Assembly (NCBI GenBank): GCA_026018925.1
Contig: JAKSZU010000004.1
Coordinates: forward strand, 37,281,233 to 37,345,232
Length of the DNA: 64,000 nt
Source of the DNA: Tupaia tana
Lineage: Eukaryota > Chordata > Mammalia > Scandentia > Tupaiidae
Direction of reading: 5' to 3'
Part shown: positions 34,515 to 46,089 of the stretch, one piece after another
Layout of the letters: every line of letters starts with the position of its first letter
How positions within the stretch are numbered: position 1 is the stretch's first letter
Notes under the pieces: generated by a model
The model's input: only the letters and a program-made list of their open reading frames with translations
Database searches by the model: none
Told to the model about the DNA's origin: nothing
Translations under genes and position numbers: made by a program

Positions 34515-34756
34515 TTTTAAAATTTTTATTTCATAGAAGAGAGTAAAATAGTGGTTACTAGAGGCTGGGAAGGGAAAAGAAATGGAGGTTGGGGCAGTTC
34601 ATATTAGTTATGAAACGAAATTGTCATTAGATAGGAAAAACTAATTTTAGATTTCTACAGCACAGTAAGATGATAATATTTAGCAATAATAAATTATATA
34701 CTTCAAGGGAGCTAGAATAGAGGATTTTGAATGTTCTCAAGCAAAAAAGAACAATA

Positions 34757-35018
34757 TAGGGACCAGCAAATGGCTTAATAGTTATGTCGCTGGACTACCA
34801 TGTAGTTTAACCATGGTTCAAGTCCCAGATTGGGTAGCTTGGAACTCATGCCGGGCATGTGTGCCTGCATGCCCAAAATCCCAAGGGAAGAATAAAGGAA
34901 AAAAGATTGCAGCATAGCCATCTCCAGTGAGGAGTGATTTCTTGATTTTTGTCTCTGTCTCTCTCTGTTCTCCAGCAAGTGCACACACCCTATAGCAAAA
35001 ATCTCTATTAAAAAAAAG
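34757..35018 (+). mobile_element. Long-form SINE in L1 3' UTR
   Basis: Head 'agggaccagcaaatggctta'. Flanked by an 'acaatat' containing duplication ('agaacaatata' and 'gtgacaatatg'). Moderately diverged. Confidence 0.92.
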
Positions 35019-35145
35019 TGACAATATGTATGTGAGGTGATAAATATGCTAATGACCCTGATTGGTCAGTACACATTGCATTCATGTATTGAAAAAAAAA
35101 TAAATAACTGTACCCTACAAATACGTGGTGTTACCGTGTACAAAG

Positions 35146-35950
35146 AATATAAGTTTAAAATAACCCCCACAAAAAGACAAAAGGTAACAAATTTTGACGA
35201 GGATGTAGAGAAAAGGGAACCCTTACACATAACTGGTGGAAACATAAATCAGTATAACCTTTATGGAAAATTGAATGGATGCTCCTTAAATAATTAAAGA
35301 TGGAACTGCCATATAATCCAGCTATCTCATAACCGGGGATGCATCTAAAGGAAATGAAATTAGTATGTCAACAAGATATGTGCACCTCCAGGTTTATTTC
35401 TGCCTGAGTCACAATAGCCAAGATATGACATTGACCTAAGTGTCCATGAACAGTGGAAGAGAAATGTGTGGTATACACACACAAGGGAATACTATCCTGC
35501 CACTAAGAAGTGATTCTTAGGGCCAGCAGGTGGTGTGGTGGTTAAGGTGCTGGACCTTCCCACATGACTGGCCACGATTTGAGTCCTGGACCTGGTGGTT
35601 TGCTTTCTCACTTTCCTTCTCTTACTCTCTGTGTCTCTCTCTAGACAAATAATTTTTTTATAAAAAAGAATAAATAAAATAATTATTTTTTTTAAAAAGG
35701 AAGTGATTCTTCTTATTCAAGGCAACATGGGTGAGCCTGGAGGACATTGTTTTAAATGAAATAAGCCAGGCAGAGGAAAACAAATACTGCATGATCTCAC
35801 TCATATATGGAATCCATACAAGTAGATTTTATAGGAGTAGATAGTAGAACCATCGTTATCACATGCTGGAGTGGTTAGAGGAAAGGGAGATATTAGCCAA
35901 ATAATAAATAATTACAGTAGGATAGCAGGAATAAATTTAAGAAATATGCA
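35146..35950 (+). mobile_element. Second L1 3' end, directly behind the first
   Basis: Just after the first L1 terminates, L1 terminal words start again ('gacgaggatgtagagaaaag', 'actggtggaaacataaatc', 'aatagccaagatatgac', 'gatctcactcatatatggaa', 'ggaaagggagatattagcc'). So a second, 5'-truncated L1 tail lies in the same orientation. Confidence 0.75.
35520..35698 (+). mobile_element. Short-form SINE in second L1 tail
   Basis: Head 'gggccagcaggtggtgtggt'. Flanked by 'gaagtgattctt' duplication. Confidence 0.95.
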
Positions 35951-35951
35951 C

Positions 35952-36440
35952 TAATCACCTTTATCCATAGAAAATAAGTCCCAAGACCCTCAGTAGATGC
36001 CTGAAACCTTGGATAGTACCAAGCCTGAGTCATGTTTGCTTAACAACAGGGATATGTTTCGAGAAAAGAGATTTGATTGTGTGAACATTATAGAGTGTAC
36101 TTACACAAACCTGGATGACAGAGCTCACTACACACCTAAGCTATATGGTTTAATCTTGTGGAATCATCATCATATATAATGTGTCCATCATTTAATAAAC
36201 CATTGTCATGTGATACATAGCTATACACATTTTTTTCTATACAAACATACATATAATGAAATTAAATTTTATATATTTTATAATTAGGCCCATAAAGAGA
36301 TTAAAAACAATAACTAATAATAGAATATTATAATAATATATGATAATAAAAGTTATGTGAATATGGATTCTGATTCTTTCTTTCAAAATGGCTTATTGTA
36401 CTATACTGCAGATAGCTGAAAAGAAATACAGAAAGAAAAG
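35952..36440 (+). mobile_element. Tigger2/MER8-type MITE, split by a MER2 insertion
   Basis: 'aagtcccaagaccctcag', 'gcctgaaaccttggatagta' before the break, and 'tataattaggcccataaag', 'acaataactaataatag', 'gttatgtgaatatggattc', 'cttattgtactatactgcag' after it, in the order of the MER8 consensus. The same family occurs again at 48.99-49.29 kb. The DNA transposon is non-autonomous. Confidence 0.8.
36026..36223 (+). mobile_element. MER2-type (Tigger1-derived) MITE nested in MER8
   Basis: 'gagtcatgtttgcttaac' start, 'attatagagtgtacttacac', 'actacacacctaagctat' and the terminal 'accattgtcatgtgatac'. These match MER2 with an internal deletion. Its ends fall between two parts of the MER8 element, so it inserted there later. 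Confidence 0.8.
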
Positions 36441-36990
36441 CCCAGATAAGGGAGGAATACTATGTTGTACAGCAAGGTGACAATGGTTAATGATAATATA
36501 CCATGTTCTTGAAAATATAAATACAGTAGATGCTAAGTACTCTTGCCACACACACACACACACAAAAGTTAGTAAGGCAATGCATTTGATAATTAGCTAG
36601 ATTTAACTATTTCACTGTATGTATATATTTCAAAAATCATGTTATACATATATATACCATGTTACATGTCAATATAAAAAAGCTTTAAAAATTGTAGGAA
36701 TTAACTATATATTTTAGCATTTATAAGATTCCAAAGGGATAAGTAAAAGTCAGTGAGAAGATAGTCATCACTCAGAGATAGTTAAAATGACATTTAGGAG
36801 TTTAATCTCCTTTTGGGGAAGAGAGTTTGTGGTCTTTTGTTTCTAAAATATTTTCTATTGTGCTAATTAAAACATGATGTCATAGTCTTTATTTAGGAGT
36901 TAAATGTGGATAAAAAGAGTGGGAATAGATGTCAGGTTTCCAAAGATGTGGACTCCGCTAGATTACTTGTTAACAAGCTGATAGCATTTT

Positions 36991-37128
36991 CTTTTTTTCT
37001 TTTGAGAGATTTTCACTATAGGGCACATGTGCTCTCCAAAAAAACAGAGAGGCAGAAAGCAAGATATCACCCCCGAGGGGAATGGCCATGCAGCAATCCC
37101 TTCTCCTCCATTCTCCTCTGGGGATCTT

Positions 37129-37170
<42 letters not shown>

Positions 37171-37261
37171 GGCATGAGTTTAAGCTGCCGGGTCCAGGAC
37201 TCAAACGCGGTCAACTACATGGGAGTCCAGCAACATAGCCATTATGCCAACTGCTGGTCCC
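36991..37261 (-). mobile_element. Long-form SINE with an internal (AC)n
   Basis: Minus-strand copy flanked by a 17-bp duplication (36974-36990 and 37262-37278, one mismatch). A run of about 18 AC units (37131-37167) replaces the GTGTGCGTGCG part of the body. Confidence 0.95.
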
Positions 37262-37508
37262 CAAGCTGGTAGCATTTTAACAATCCCCTTTAGAGTCTGG
37301 GAAATATATCCTTCCCTATATGGTTCTGGATCTGAGTTTTTCCTTAAGAACACCTCGCATGATGTTTGGAATGTAGAAGTGAACTAAATGAGTTTTTGAA
37401 GAGTCATTGCAAGCTCACGGTAAGCTTCTAGACTTCATAAGCTCTCATCTATCGGTCACATAGACTTGAAAACTTCTCCATCAATTGTACCATTCTTTCC
37501 CTATTTCC

Positions 37509-37667
37509 TTTTTTTAAATAATTATTTATTTATTATCATTATTTTCCCACTTTGACCAGAGAAAGAGAGAGAAGAGAAAGAGAGCAAGCTGCCAGGTCTA
37601 GGACTTGAACCATGGTCAACCATGTGGGAGTCCAGTGCCCTTAACCACCACGCCACCTGCTGGCCCC
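37509..37667 (-). mobile_element. Short-form tRNA-derived SINE
   Basis: Minus-strand copy with head complement 'ccacctgctggcccc' and tail complement 'aattatttatttatt'. Flanks 'ttccctatttcc' and 'ttccctgtttc'. Confidence 0.94.
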
Positions 37668-39729
37668 ACTTTCCCTGTTTCTGTACTTCAGTTTGTTATT
37701 TGTGACTATTGCTTCTCCAGCCAAAATCACCCAGATTAATAATCCCCCAGTTCTTCCTATATTTGCACAAGTCCTGCTATATGTTTTCTTTGTTAAACCC
37801 AGTTATTTCCATTTTCAGTAGCTCTATTTTCTTTAACAAACTCAGACTGATATTGTGAGTGACAATCTATTGCTGTTTTATATTCAGTTCAGTACTTGTC
37901 CAGTAATGTGAAATTACAAGTGGAAAATGGACCCCAGGGAAATTGGTAAAATCAGAAAAGATTCCAGGCTCCTGACAAGCAGGTCCTATGCTTATGCTAG
38001 CAGGAAGACTAAGGGAAGATCAAGCATATCAACCAGGATAAAAATGGCAGAGGGTGCTTAAGAATCTGGAGTTCACACATGGCACACTGAAACCACAATG
38101 CAAACACAAATGATTCTAGGAGTCACCTTCTGGTTGGAATGAATGGAATTCCTAACATTCTTTGCAACTTTTATCAGAGTAGGTTCACAATCGGTGTGGT
38201 TAAAACTACAAACAAGAAATATTAATGATGCAGGTTCAAAAAGACTGTAAAAGGCATGATCTACCAATGGGAATACAAACACAACAAGGGTTATTATAGA
38301 TAAGAACTAGAACTGGGGCAAAGCTTATCACCCATGATAAAAATTACTGCACTAAAATGTAGCAGCTAATGCCTTATGAAATTAGCAATGACTATTACTT
38401 TGTTCACAAAGAGAATATATTTCTCATCCCAAATCCATTTCTCAAGTTCACCATGTGTATCCAATTTAGAGTGTAAGGTTTCTCACTTAATAGAATTTAT
38501 ATCCCTATCACTATTTATCAAGCAACTTTGAAACTGAGAATTTATGTGCAAGATTCTTATTTCATTTTATGGATGTAATAATTTGGGTTTAATTGTCAAC
38601 TATAAAAGTGATAAAAATTAGTTACTTTAGTAACTTGTTCCTTTTAAGATAGAAACATTTCACCATGGTTATTTCTGGAGAAGTGACTAAATAGATGCAC
38701 AACCATTTTCTTAAAGAGATAAAAGGCAATTGCATAAGCTTCTCTGATTTTGTGTGTGTGTGTGTGTATAAACCCTAAGCCACTCTTAGACTTTGGAGTC
38801 TTCAGTGAATGGGTCGCATAATTAATTCTATAGCTTGGACACACATAGATCTACTTAAATTAGCAGCCCTCAAGATTATTTGTTTGACAGTGCTGGTGGT
38901 TACGCAATGAGCTGGACTAAATGCTGTTTTTATTTTGGACAATAATCATAAAATCTGTAACATGCAATTGGAGGTATATTTTTTTATTGGACCATACATT
39001 GCAAAAACATTGCTCAATTTCAACTTATAAACACACTTGCATGTACCTGCACATGCACAGGTACACACATGTGTTACACACATGTATACACACATACACA
39101 TGTGGCAGGCCCAATTGGGCCTGACACTTGTAGCAGAGACTCCCAAAGCTACTTCCACTTCTCTTTGCTCCCAGCAGTGCCCCTTGCAGATGAGATCTGT
39201 TGACAAGGTCCCTTCTGGACACATGCTGACAGGGACAAGGAGCTTATGGGTTTTGAATGGAAAGGATTTGCTAAATTAAGCTTCAATCCAAGCCTTTACC
39301 CCTCCCTCTCAGAGGTCAAGTCATCGTCATCGAAGTCCTTGGTAGCTATAGTAATCACAAGGTGAACCAATGAATCATTGGCATCTTAGAGCCTGCCACT
39401 TGACACTGATCCCTAGCTAAACCCAGTTAAGAAATTAAGCTCATGCAATTATATTTTCAAAATGAAAATGCAGAGAGAGGAAGCTTCTTTTTAACAACTA
39501 TATAATTATAGGTGGTGTGTTCTTCTAAAGTCCATTGTCAAAGACTGATTATCTCCTAATCTAAACTTCACCACATTATCCTGGTGAAATTAAATCTAAC
39601 GAGAGCCAAGGCTCTTTTCCTTCTATGAGCTAATTCCATATAACTTGAGTTTCCCAGTTAATATTTATTATATATTCAAATGTCTTTAATTTCCTTTTGA
39701 TATTTTTCCTTTGCTCTAATACATGAATT
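37668..39729. other. Non-coding stretch with small simple repeats
   Basis: No gene or confident transposon. It holds a (TG)n at 38751-38768, CA-rich DNA at 39030-39100 and an 18-bp perfect palindrome 'caggcccaattgggcctg' at 39106-39123. Confidence 0.4.
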
Positions 39730-39830
39730 ACTTAGTTTGTTATGGTCATTAAACAAGAAATATACTTAGTTTTTATGGTCATTAAACAAGAAATATACTT
39801 AGTTTGTTATGGTCATTAAATAAGAAATAT
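39730..39830. repeat. Three-copy 33/34-bp tandem repeat
   Basis: Units at 39730-39763, 39764-39796 and 39797-39830 all begin 'acttagttt' and end 'aagaaatat'. Units differ by one deleted base (unit 2) and one c/t change (unit 3). Confidence 0.95.
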
Positions 39831-40435
39831 TGAAGACCAGTAGAAAACACTGTTTTAGGATAGGATGGCCTTTTTTGGTGTTCAATTCTTAAAAGAAATT
39901 ATTTACCTTATGAAATTCTGAATATGTTTCTTACTCTCTCCTGACCCACTGACTCCTATTTTGGCTAGTGACCTTTAGAAAGAGAACTTCGGATCTCCTG
40001 AAGAGTCTCTGTGTAAATGGTCTTAGGTGATCACTTCACCTCCAGTGTAGCTTACTCCCCAATACATTTTGGATACTATCTGACTTAATGTCTTGGCTTT
40101 GTCTCATTTCATATTTTTATAATTTCATTTACTTCTTAAATATGTTTATAGGTCTCAATACTACTGATTTTTGACCTTCGGCATTTCCTGGGGTGGACTG
40201 AATCACTTAGGGCTATTTTGCTAATGACAGATAGCTAACCTAAAATTGCTTGAGCAAAATGGGGAAATACTTGGTTTCTGCTAAAGTTTGAACATGCTTG
40301 TCTTCTCCAAAATTAATGTTGAAACTTAATCTTCAGTGTGTTAGTATTAAGAGATCCAGCCTTTAGGAGGTGACTAAGTTATGAGGTCACCTTCCTTGTA
40401 GTGGAATTAAAGCCTTCATGAAAAAGGCTTCATGG

Positions 40436-40700
40436 AGGACCAGCAGTTAGCGTAATGGCTATGTCGGTGGACTCCCACATAATCGACCGTGGTTCGAGTC
40501 CCGGACCCAGTGGCTTAAAACTCACACTAGGTGCGTGTGCGTGCGTGCCCAAGATCCCAAGAGGAGAACGGAGGAGAAGGGATTGCGGCATGGCCATCCC
40601 CTCTGGGGGGTGATTTCTCGCTTTCTGTTTCTCTGTCTCTCTGTCTGTCTGGTGAGCACATATGCTCTATAGCAAAAACCTCTCAAAAAAAAAAAAAAAA
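40436..40700 (+). mobile_element. Young long-form SINE in MaLR LTR
   Basis: Exact 15-bp duplication 'aaaaaggcttcatgg' at 40421-40435 and 40701-40715. Complete head, body and tail. Confidence 0.97.
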
Positions 40701-40712
40701 AAAAAGGCTTCA

Positions 40713-41012
40713 TGGGTTAGTCTTATAAAGCAGTGGTTAAGTGCTATACATAGGAAGTCAGATCCCACACTACCAACTGTTTCAAACTCGGGCCCTTGAA
40801 GCTTGAAAAACACACTAGGCACATGTGTATGTGCTCCCCAAATCCTGACTGAATGGAAAAATGGAGGAGAAGAGTTTGTGACATGACCACAACTCATTGG
40901 AGAGTCATCTCTCTCTCCCCTCTCCTTCTCTGTCTCTTTCTTCCTTCCTCTCTCTAGAAAATTCACACACCATCTGGCAATTAAAAATAAAAACGAAATT
41001 ACATTTAAAAAA
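40713..41012 (+). mobile_element. Old-form SINE in MaLR LTR
   Basis: Head 'gggttagtcttataaagcag', body 'aatggaggagaagagtttg', end 'ccatctggcaattaaaaata'. It starts within the right target duplication of the younger SINE, so the young copy inserted at the edge of this older one. Confidence 0.85.
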
Positions 41013-41754
41013 GAATCTTCACATAGCATTTAGCCCCTTTGCTCTTCTCTCTCTTCCACCATGTGAGGCACAATATTGGCCCTTTCCAGAGAATGTGGCA
41101 ACAAGGCACCATCTCGGAAGCAGAGAGTAGCCCTCACCAAACACTAAACCTGCCAGCACCTTGATCTTGGACTTCCCAGACTCCAGAACTGTGAATAATA
41201 AATTTCCATTCTTTATAAGTTATCCCATCTGTGGTATTTTGTTATAGTAGCATGAAGTAAGACCATTCCTCTAACCATGAGAAGGTCAAAAACAACAGGA
41301 AAAGGGGGGCTTGTATACCCCTCTCTCTATATATATATCAGTTTTATTCTCTCCTGCACATAGACTTTTCCAAGAGGTAAAGGACATAACTGTCCCTGGC
41401 TTCAGGTTTACAGACTTACAACATGAGCACCTAAAACGAAAAGACTTCTCACCTCCAGTTTCAGCTTCTTGACTCTCAAGAAATAATTTTAATTGGAATA
41501 ACTTGGTTTGACCCAGAAAATAAAGCATTATTGGCTCATCTTGGGCCTGATCTCTTGACTAATTCTTGTCATTAAGGAGGTATAATCATATTGGCAAATG
41601 ATAGCAATGATTTCTTCACTATGAAGGATTATAATAAGAAGGGAATTTCCCCCATAAAAGAAGAGCTGTGTTATCAGAGGGAATAAGGAATATTGAATAC
41701 AAAAAACAATTAATATTTACAAAAAAATTATACTCATCTAATCTCAAAGTTAAG

Positions 41755-41965
41755 CCATGGTCTTTAGAGTCAGATAGATGTAAGTTAAAATCTCTGCTTA
41801 TTATTTTCTTAGAAAAGCCATTTACTAATTTACTACCTCTGAGTCTTTATTTTCTCATCTCTAAATGAACATAGAATATATAATTCATAAGTTTGGGGGA
41901 ATTACATGAAATAATGGTCACAAAGTACTTAGCTGCCTGCCTATATAGATACTTCATAAACAGGC
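41755..41965 (+). mobile_element. MIR element
   Basis: 'tagagtcagatagatgtaag', 'tctgagtctttattttctca' and 'cacaaagtacttagctgcc' follow MIR in order. Confidence 0.75.
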
Positions 41966-42317
41966 TATTATCATGGTACTCTGGTTTTATTCCAGGTTGC
42001 TCTAATAAGAATCCCATCCAACCACATCTGACTTCTGAGACCCAATCTAAGAGGTAATTTTCTGATCTTACATTCCTGCTAGAATTATTCCAGGATAGGT
42101 GTCTCTGGGATCAAGCAAGAAACATTTATCTACCTCAAATTTCTTCATTGCCAAAAATGTTTTGAGAATAAGCAGCAGGAAAATATTTTTGGTACTGGAT
42201 TTATATAGCAAGATAAAACATGATATGTTTATTTATAAAATAATTCTTGAACACCAGATATATATCCAGAATTACGTTGTTTAAGGAAATGTCAAAGAAA
42301 TAGAAAGTATAGTCCAA
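41966..42317. other. Non-coding stretch, nothing recognised
   Basis: AT-rich, no confident repeat. Confidence 0.35.
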
Positions 42318-42468
42318 GTTTCCAAGAGGAGAATGGAGAAGGGATTGCGTGTGGCCATCCACCCTGAGGAGTGATTTCTTGATTTCTGTCTCTCTGTCTC
42401 TCTCTGTATCTCCATAAGCATACATGTTCTATAGCAAAAATCTCTCTTAAAAATAAATAAATAAAGTA
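42318..42468 (+). mobile_element. 5'-truncated SINE
   Basis: Begins in the body ('ccaagaggagaatggagaag') and runs to 'ctatagcaaaaatctctct' plus aaat units. The tRNA-like head is missing, as after incomplete reverse transcription. Confidence 0.9.
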
Positions 42469-43194
42469 TATGTATGGTATGTGGTTAGTACAGAAGCGTG
42501 GATACTAAAATTAGAGAGATAAATGGTATTAAGTATTAAATAAAAACAAAGATAAGGTCTAAATGATGGTTATAATTTTGGTGACCAAGACCATGAAAAT
42601 CAAGGTCATTTGAATATAAAAAGTCAAGGCATGATATGACAGTTATGTTCCATCATGGAAGAGATGCTGAAGTAATGAATGGTAAAGAAGGTAGTAAGAT
42701 AAAGAGAACTATGACACAATTGCTGAAGTCATAAAGGAAAATTTGACCTGGAGTTGGTCTGTGGTTGGTAAAACAAACAAAAATGAAACGAGACTGGCAG
42801 GGTGTACCATAGAAGGTAATTTTGACAATGTCAGAAAATGAATGGCACAGAAACTGAGATGGAGAATTAAGAAAATATCAACCCTCCTCATCATCCTGTG
42901 AGTTGGAGATCAAGAGTAGGATCTTGGAAAGAGGGAAGGCCTCCAGTAGAGCAGGGATAGAGGAAAGAGAAAACAACACCATTAAGAGAAACAAGATTGA
43001 GTTTAGACAAGTTGATGCTACAGTTCGACTTCTAGGAATTTACATCCACTATCAAATAGGATATCCAAATAGAATGCTGAAAGGGTTATTGAAAGAGATC
43101 TTAAAGTTGGGGAGAGAAAAGTATGAGGTTAGGGTTGGGTAAAGATAGGTGTGCCCTTGAAAGGGCAGCTCAAGGAGTACCTCTCAGGAAGACT
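42469..43194. other. Non-coding stretch, nothing recognised
   Basis: Purine-rich, possibly a very old LINE piece; not supportable. The frame at 42903-43142 resembles no protein I know. Confidence 0.35.
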
Positions 43195-43430
43195 TGGTTT
43201 TTGCTTCCCTTTTATCTCAAGTGTTCTTTCTTTGTTCTGCCTGAATTCTGAACATTTATAAATCAGTTGTAATTGTTGATTTGCTTTTCTGCCTCTTTTC
43301 CTGTACTATAAGCTTAAAAAGTTGGTTCCTTTTACATTTTTGTGTCCCCAAACTTGACACAGTGCCTGATCACAGATAATTCTTAACACATTGTCGGTGA
43401 AGAAATGATTGAATGTAAGTGTGGTGGTAA
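43195..43430 (+). mobile_element. L2 LINE 3' end
   Basis: 'tactataagcttaaaaag', 'tttttgtgtccccaaac' and 'gacacagtgcctgatcac' then 'gaagaaatgattgaatg' match the L2/MIR3-like 3' terminal sentence. Confidence 0.65.
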
Positions 43431-43907
43431 TATGCACCTTTAACACATCACCCCCTTGCTCACAATGTCTGTTGGGTTAATTTTCTGTCAGTATCCAGAA
43501 CGACACTGTGCAATGCTGAAGATAGAGATTAACACAATGAAAGTATAATACAGTGTGAGTCACATATGCATTTTCTAGTAGACTTATTTAAAAAGAAGCG
43601 AGTGAAATTAATTTACTGTTTTAATATTTATAGAAACATTGCCATTTACACATGTAATCAATATAAAAATTATTAATGAGATATTCTACATTCTCTTTGT
43701 TTCATACTCTCTTTGAAATTTAGTGTGAATTTTACACTTACCTCACATCCCAACTAAGACTAGGCACATTTTTAAGTGCCAAATAATCACATGTAGCAAG
43801 TGTCTACCATATTGCACAGGGCAGTTCTAGATTCTAGAGCACACCTAGTTCTATCTTTTTCAATGGCCTCTATACTTGGAGTTTCTTCTATTTAAATTAC
43901 TCTCCCT

Positions 43908-44168
43908 CGGGACCAGGAGATGGCACAACGGTTACGTTGCTGGACTCCCACATAGTCAACTAAGTTCGAGTACTAGACCCAGAACCTTAAAACTTCTGTC
44001 GAGTATGTGTGCGTGCATGCCCAAAATCTGAAGAAGAGAATGGAGGAGAGGGGATTGCAGAATGGCCATGCTCCTGAGGGGTGATTTCTTGCTTTATGTC
44101 TCCCTGTCTCTGTCTCTCTGGTGAGCGCATGTTCCCTATAGCAAAAATCTCTCAAAAAATAAATAAAT
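43908..44168 (+). mobile_element. Long-form tRNA-derived SINE
   Basis: Head 'gggaccaggagatggcacaa', body and 'ccctatagcaaaaatctctc' with aaat tail. Middle-aged by CpG decay. Confidence 0.93.
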
Positions 44169-44238
44169 TTCTCTTCTTCTAGCTCCTTATACAAATGTCT
44201 ATTTTTAAATATGTCATCCATAAAAGATTTTACACACA

Positions 44239-44568
44239 TGCTGAGACAGACTGAATATTTATATTCCCCCTTAAATTTGTATGTTGAAATTCTAACATCC
44301 TAGGTGATATTATTGGAACAAGGGGTCTTTGAGAAGTGATGTCTTCATAAATAGGATTAGTGCCCTTATGAAAGAAACCCCAGAGAGATTCCTTGACCCT
44401 TCCACCCTGTGAAGACATAGTGAGAAGCTGCCATTTTTGACTCAGACAATCTGTTGGCACCTTGATGTTGTACTACCCAGCCTCCAGAAGTGCGAGAAAT
44501 AAATTTCCATTGTTTATAAACTACCGGGTTTATGGTATTTTGTTGTAGAACCTGAACAGACTAAGACA
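44239..44568 (+). mobile_element. ERVL-MaLR (MST-like) solo LTR
   Basis: 'tgctgagacagactgaat', 'gtatgttgaaattctaac', 'ggattagtgcccttatg', 'cttgatgttgtactaccc', 'gcgagaaataaatttcc' and the terminal 'cagactaagaca'. Uninterrupted, about 330 bp, TG...CA ends. A solo-LTR fossil. Confidence 0.9.
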
Positions 44569-44569
44569 C

Positions 44570-45735
44570 ATCTAATATACATACATACATAAATATTGAT
44601 ATAGATGATATATACAAATAGTGTAGAGATTAACTCGATGATGGTTTTGTTTTTAACATTCAAAGTCTGATGAGGATCAGGAAGCTCTCTGACATTTGGA
44701 AGGGGAAGAAAGGTATGGAGAGCATGCAGGATGTTTGTAAAGACCAGGCTGGAAAATTCCATTGGCCTTAATTTAGTCATGTAACCCCATCCAGATGCAA
44801 GGAAGGTTGACAGAAGCAGTCTTCCTGTGTACCCAGATAGAAAAAATGGCATAACGAGCATGTATCTCTCCCTCAGACAAAATTTTCTTTCTTTTTCTTC
44901 CTAATTTTGTGTCAGGCATCTGTAGAACAGTATTAAATATTAAATAAACATTAAATACTAGTGACAAGTAAGGACCTTTAAGTCTAACTTCTGGTTTTTA
45001 TTCTTGAAAATGAAAAATTTTAATTATGTCTCTATTTAACAAGATTGTAGATCTGGGGCAAAGATTTGTATACTTCATTATCCTAAGAAAGTTTTTTTTT
45101 TAAATCTCTTTTTGTTAAGATTTTTATTTATTTAATGAGTGATATAGGTTAAAATTTATCAAATATCTATTCAGCAACTATGGAGATAATGATTTACTAG
45201 GTCTTCAGGAGTCATGACTTATTTATCCTGATGACCCAATAATTTTCTTTTCATAGTTTAATATTGTGACTTACATTAGATTCTTAATGTTGACTACTTT
45301 TTCTTACTCCTAGAATAAAGTCTAATAGGAGATATATGAATGTGTACATGTATATCCATAGGCATATATACAATGTTTTTGAAAAGCTATTATGTTTGCT
45401 TTCCTTTTTTCAAAACTTTGGATCAATATTCATAAGTGAGATTGAGCTATAGTCTTTTTATTATTTTAACATGTTTTAGAATTCATAAGATGAATTTTAA
45501 AGTTCTTTTTTTCCTTTTCCTAGCTTCTTGAACTATTACAATTATGTATGAGTTAACTGATTCTTTAAAGAGAGAAAGAATCCTACTCTGCTTGGGTCAT
45601 TGCTGTTGTGGATCTATGCTTCAAGCACTTTGTTACTAGATCTATCAATATCCATTGTGTCACTGATTACATATATAACATAGAAATGTTTAGAAAGATT
45701 TTTATCTTTTCATGCACCTTTTCTGACTTTCAGTA
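44570..45735. other. Non-coding stretch, nothing firmly recognised
   Basis: AT-rich. A short 'cataacatg' tract near 44578 is a small ATAC repeat. A degraded MITE end lies at 45211-45243. Confidence 0.35.
45211..45243 (+). mobile_element. Possible half-copy of the palindromic MITE
   Basis: 'gtcatgacttatttatcc' then 'tgatgacccaataa' resembles the right arm of the MITE at 5683-5752 with a small insertion. No matching left arm was seen. Confidence 0.45.
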
Positions 45736-45736
45736 T

Positions 45737-46004
45737 ATATATATTTTTTTTGTAGAGGTTTTTGCTATAGGGCGCATGTGCTCGCCAGCCAGACAGAGAG
45801 AGACAGAGAGATAGAAAGCGAGAAATCACCCCCCAGGGGGGATGGCCATGTCCCAATCCCTTCTCCTCCATTCTCCTCTCGGGATCTTGGGCACGCACAC
45901 ACATGTGCCCAGTGTGAGTTTGAAGCCACTGGGTCCGGGACGTGAACTGTGGTGGACTACATGGGAGTCCAATGACATAACCATTACACTAACTGCTGGT
46001 CCCA
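45737..46004 (-). mobile_element. Young long-form SINE
   Basis: Minus-strand copy, exact 13-bp duplication 'tgactttcagtat' at 45724-45736 and 46005-46017. Many CpG sites kept. Confidence 0.96.
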
Positions 46005-46089
46005 TGACTTTCAGTATGTTTTTTCATCATAACAGTCTGCTTTCATTTCTGGCTGCTAGAGTCCTGAAATTGTATCAAGCTAAAAAATA

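Larger units (their letters stand above)
27240..35145 (+). mobile_element. Long old L1 (L1M-like) with many insertions
   Basis: Plus-strand L1 traced in order: ORF1 C-terminal region (27.37-28.07 kb, 'cccaaacctggagaaagat', 'cagcagacttctcagcag'), inter-ORF segment (28.98-29.26 kb, 'ttgtgacatcaaaaattt'), ORF2 endonuclease and RT regions (29.43-32.3 kb, e.g. 'gacagatcatccaggcag' like words and 'aggccaatatccctcat' at 31.44 kb, just before the RT catalytic region), ORF2 end (32.78-34.3 kb) and 3' UTR to about 35145. Removing the inserted SINEs, LTR and MITE leaves roughly 5 kb. The frames are heavily decayed; this is an old element. It serves as an insertion sink for the window. Confidence 0.9.
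40279..41265 (+). mobile_element. ERVL-MaLR (MST-like) solo LTR with two SINEs
   Basis: Starts 'tgctaaagtttgaacatg', continues 'aattaatgttgaaac' and 'gtgactaagttatgaggtc', and after the SINEs 'ccaccatgtgaggcac', 'ccttgatcttggacttccc', 'agaactgtgaataataaat' and 'ggtattttgttatagtag'. All follow the MST LTR in order. Solo LTR fossil, roughly 410 bp once insertions are removed. Confidence 0.88.

Noticed and set aside
39730-39830. CRISPR-like array
   Set aside because: Three tandem units without spacers in a mammalian genome; an ordinary minisatellite.
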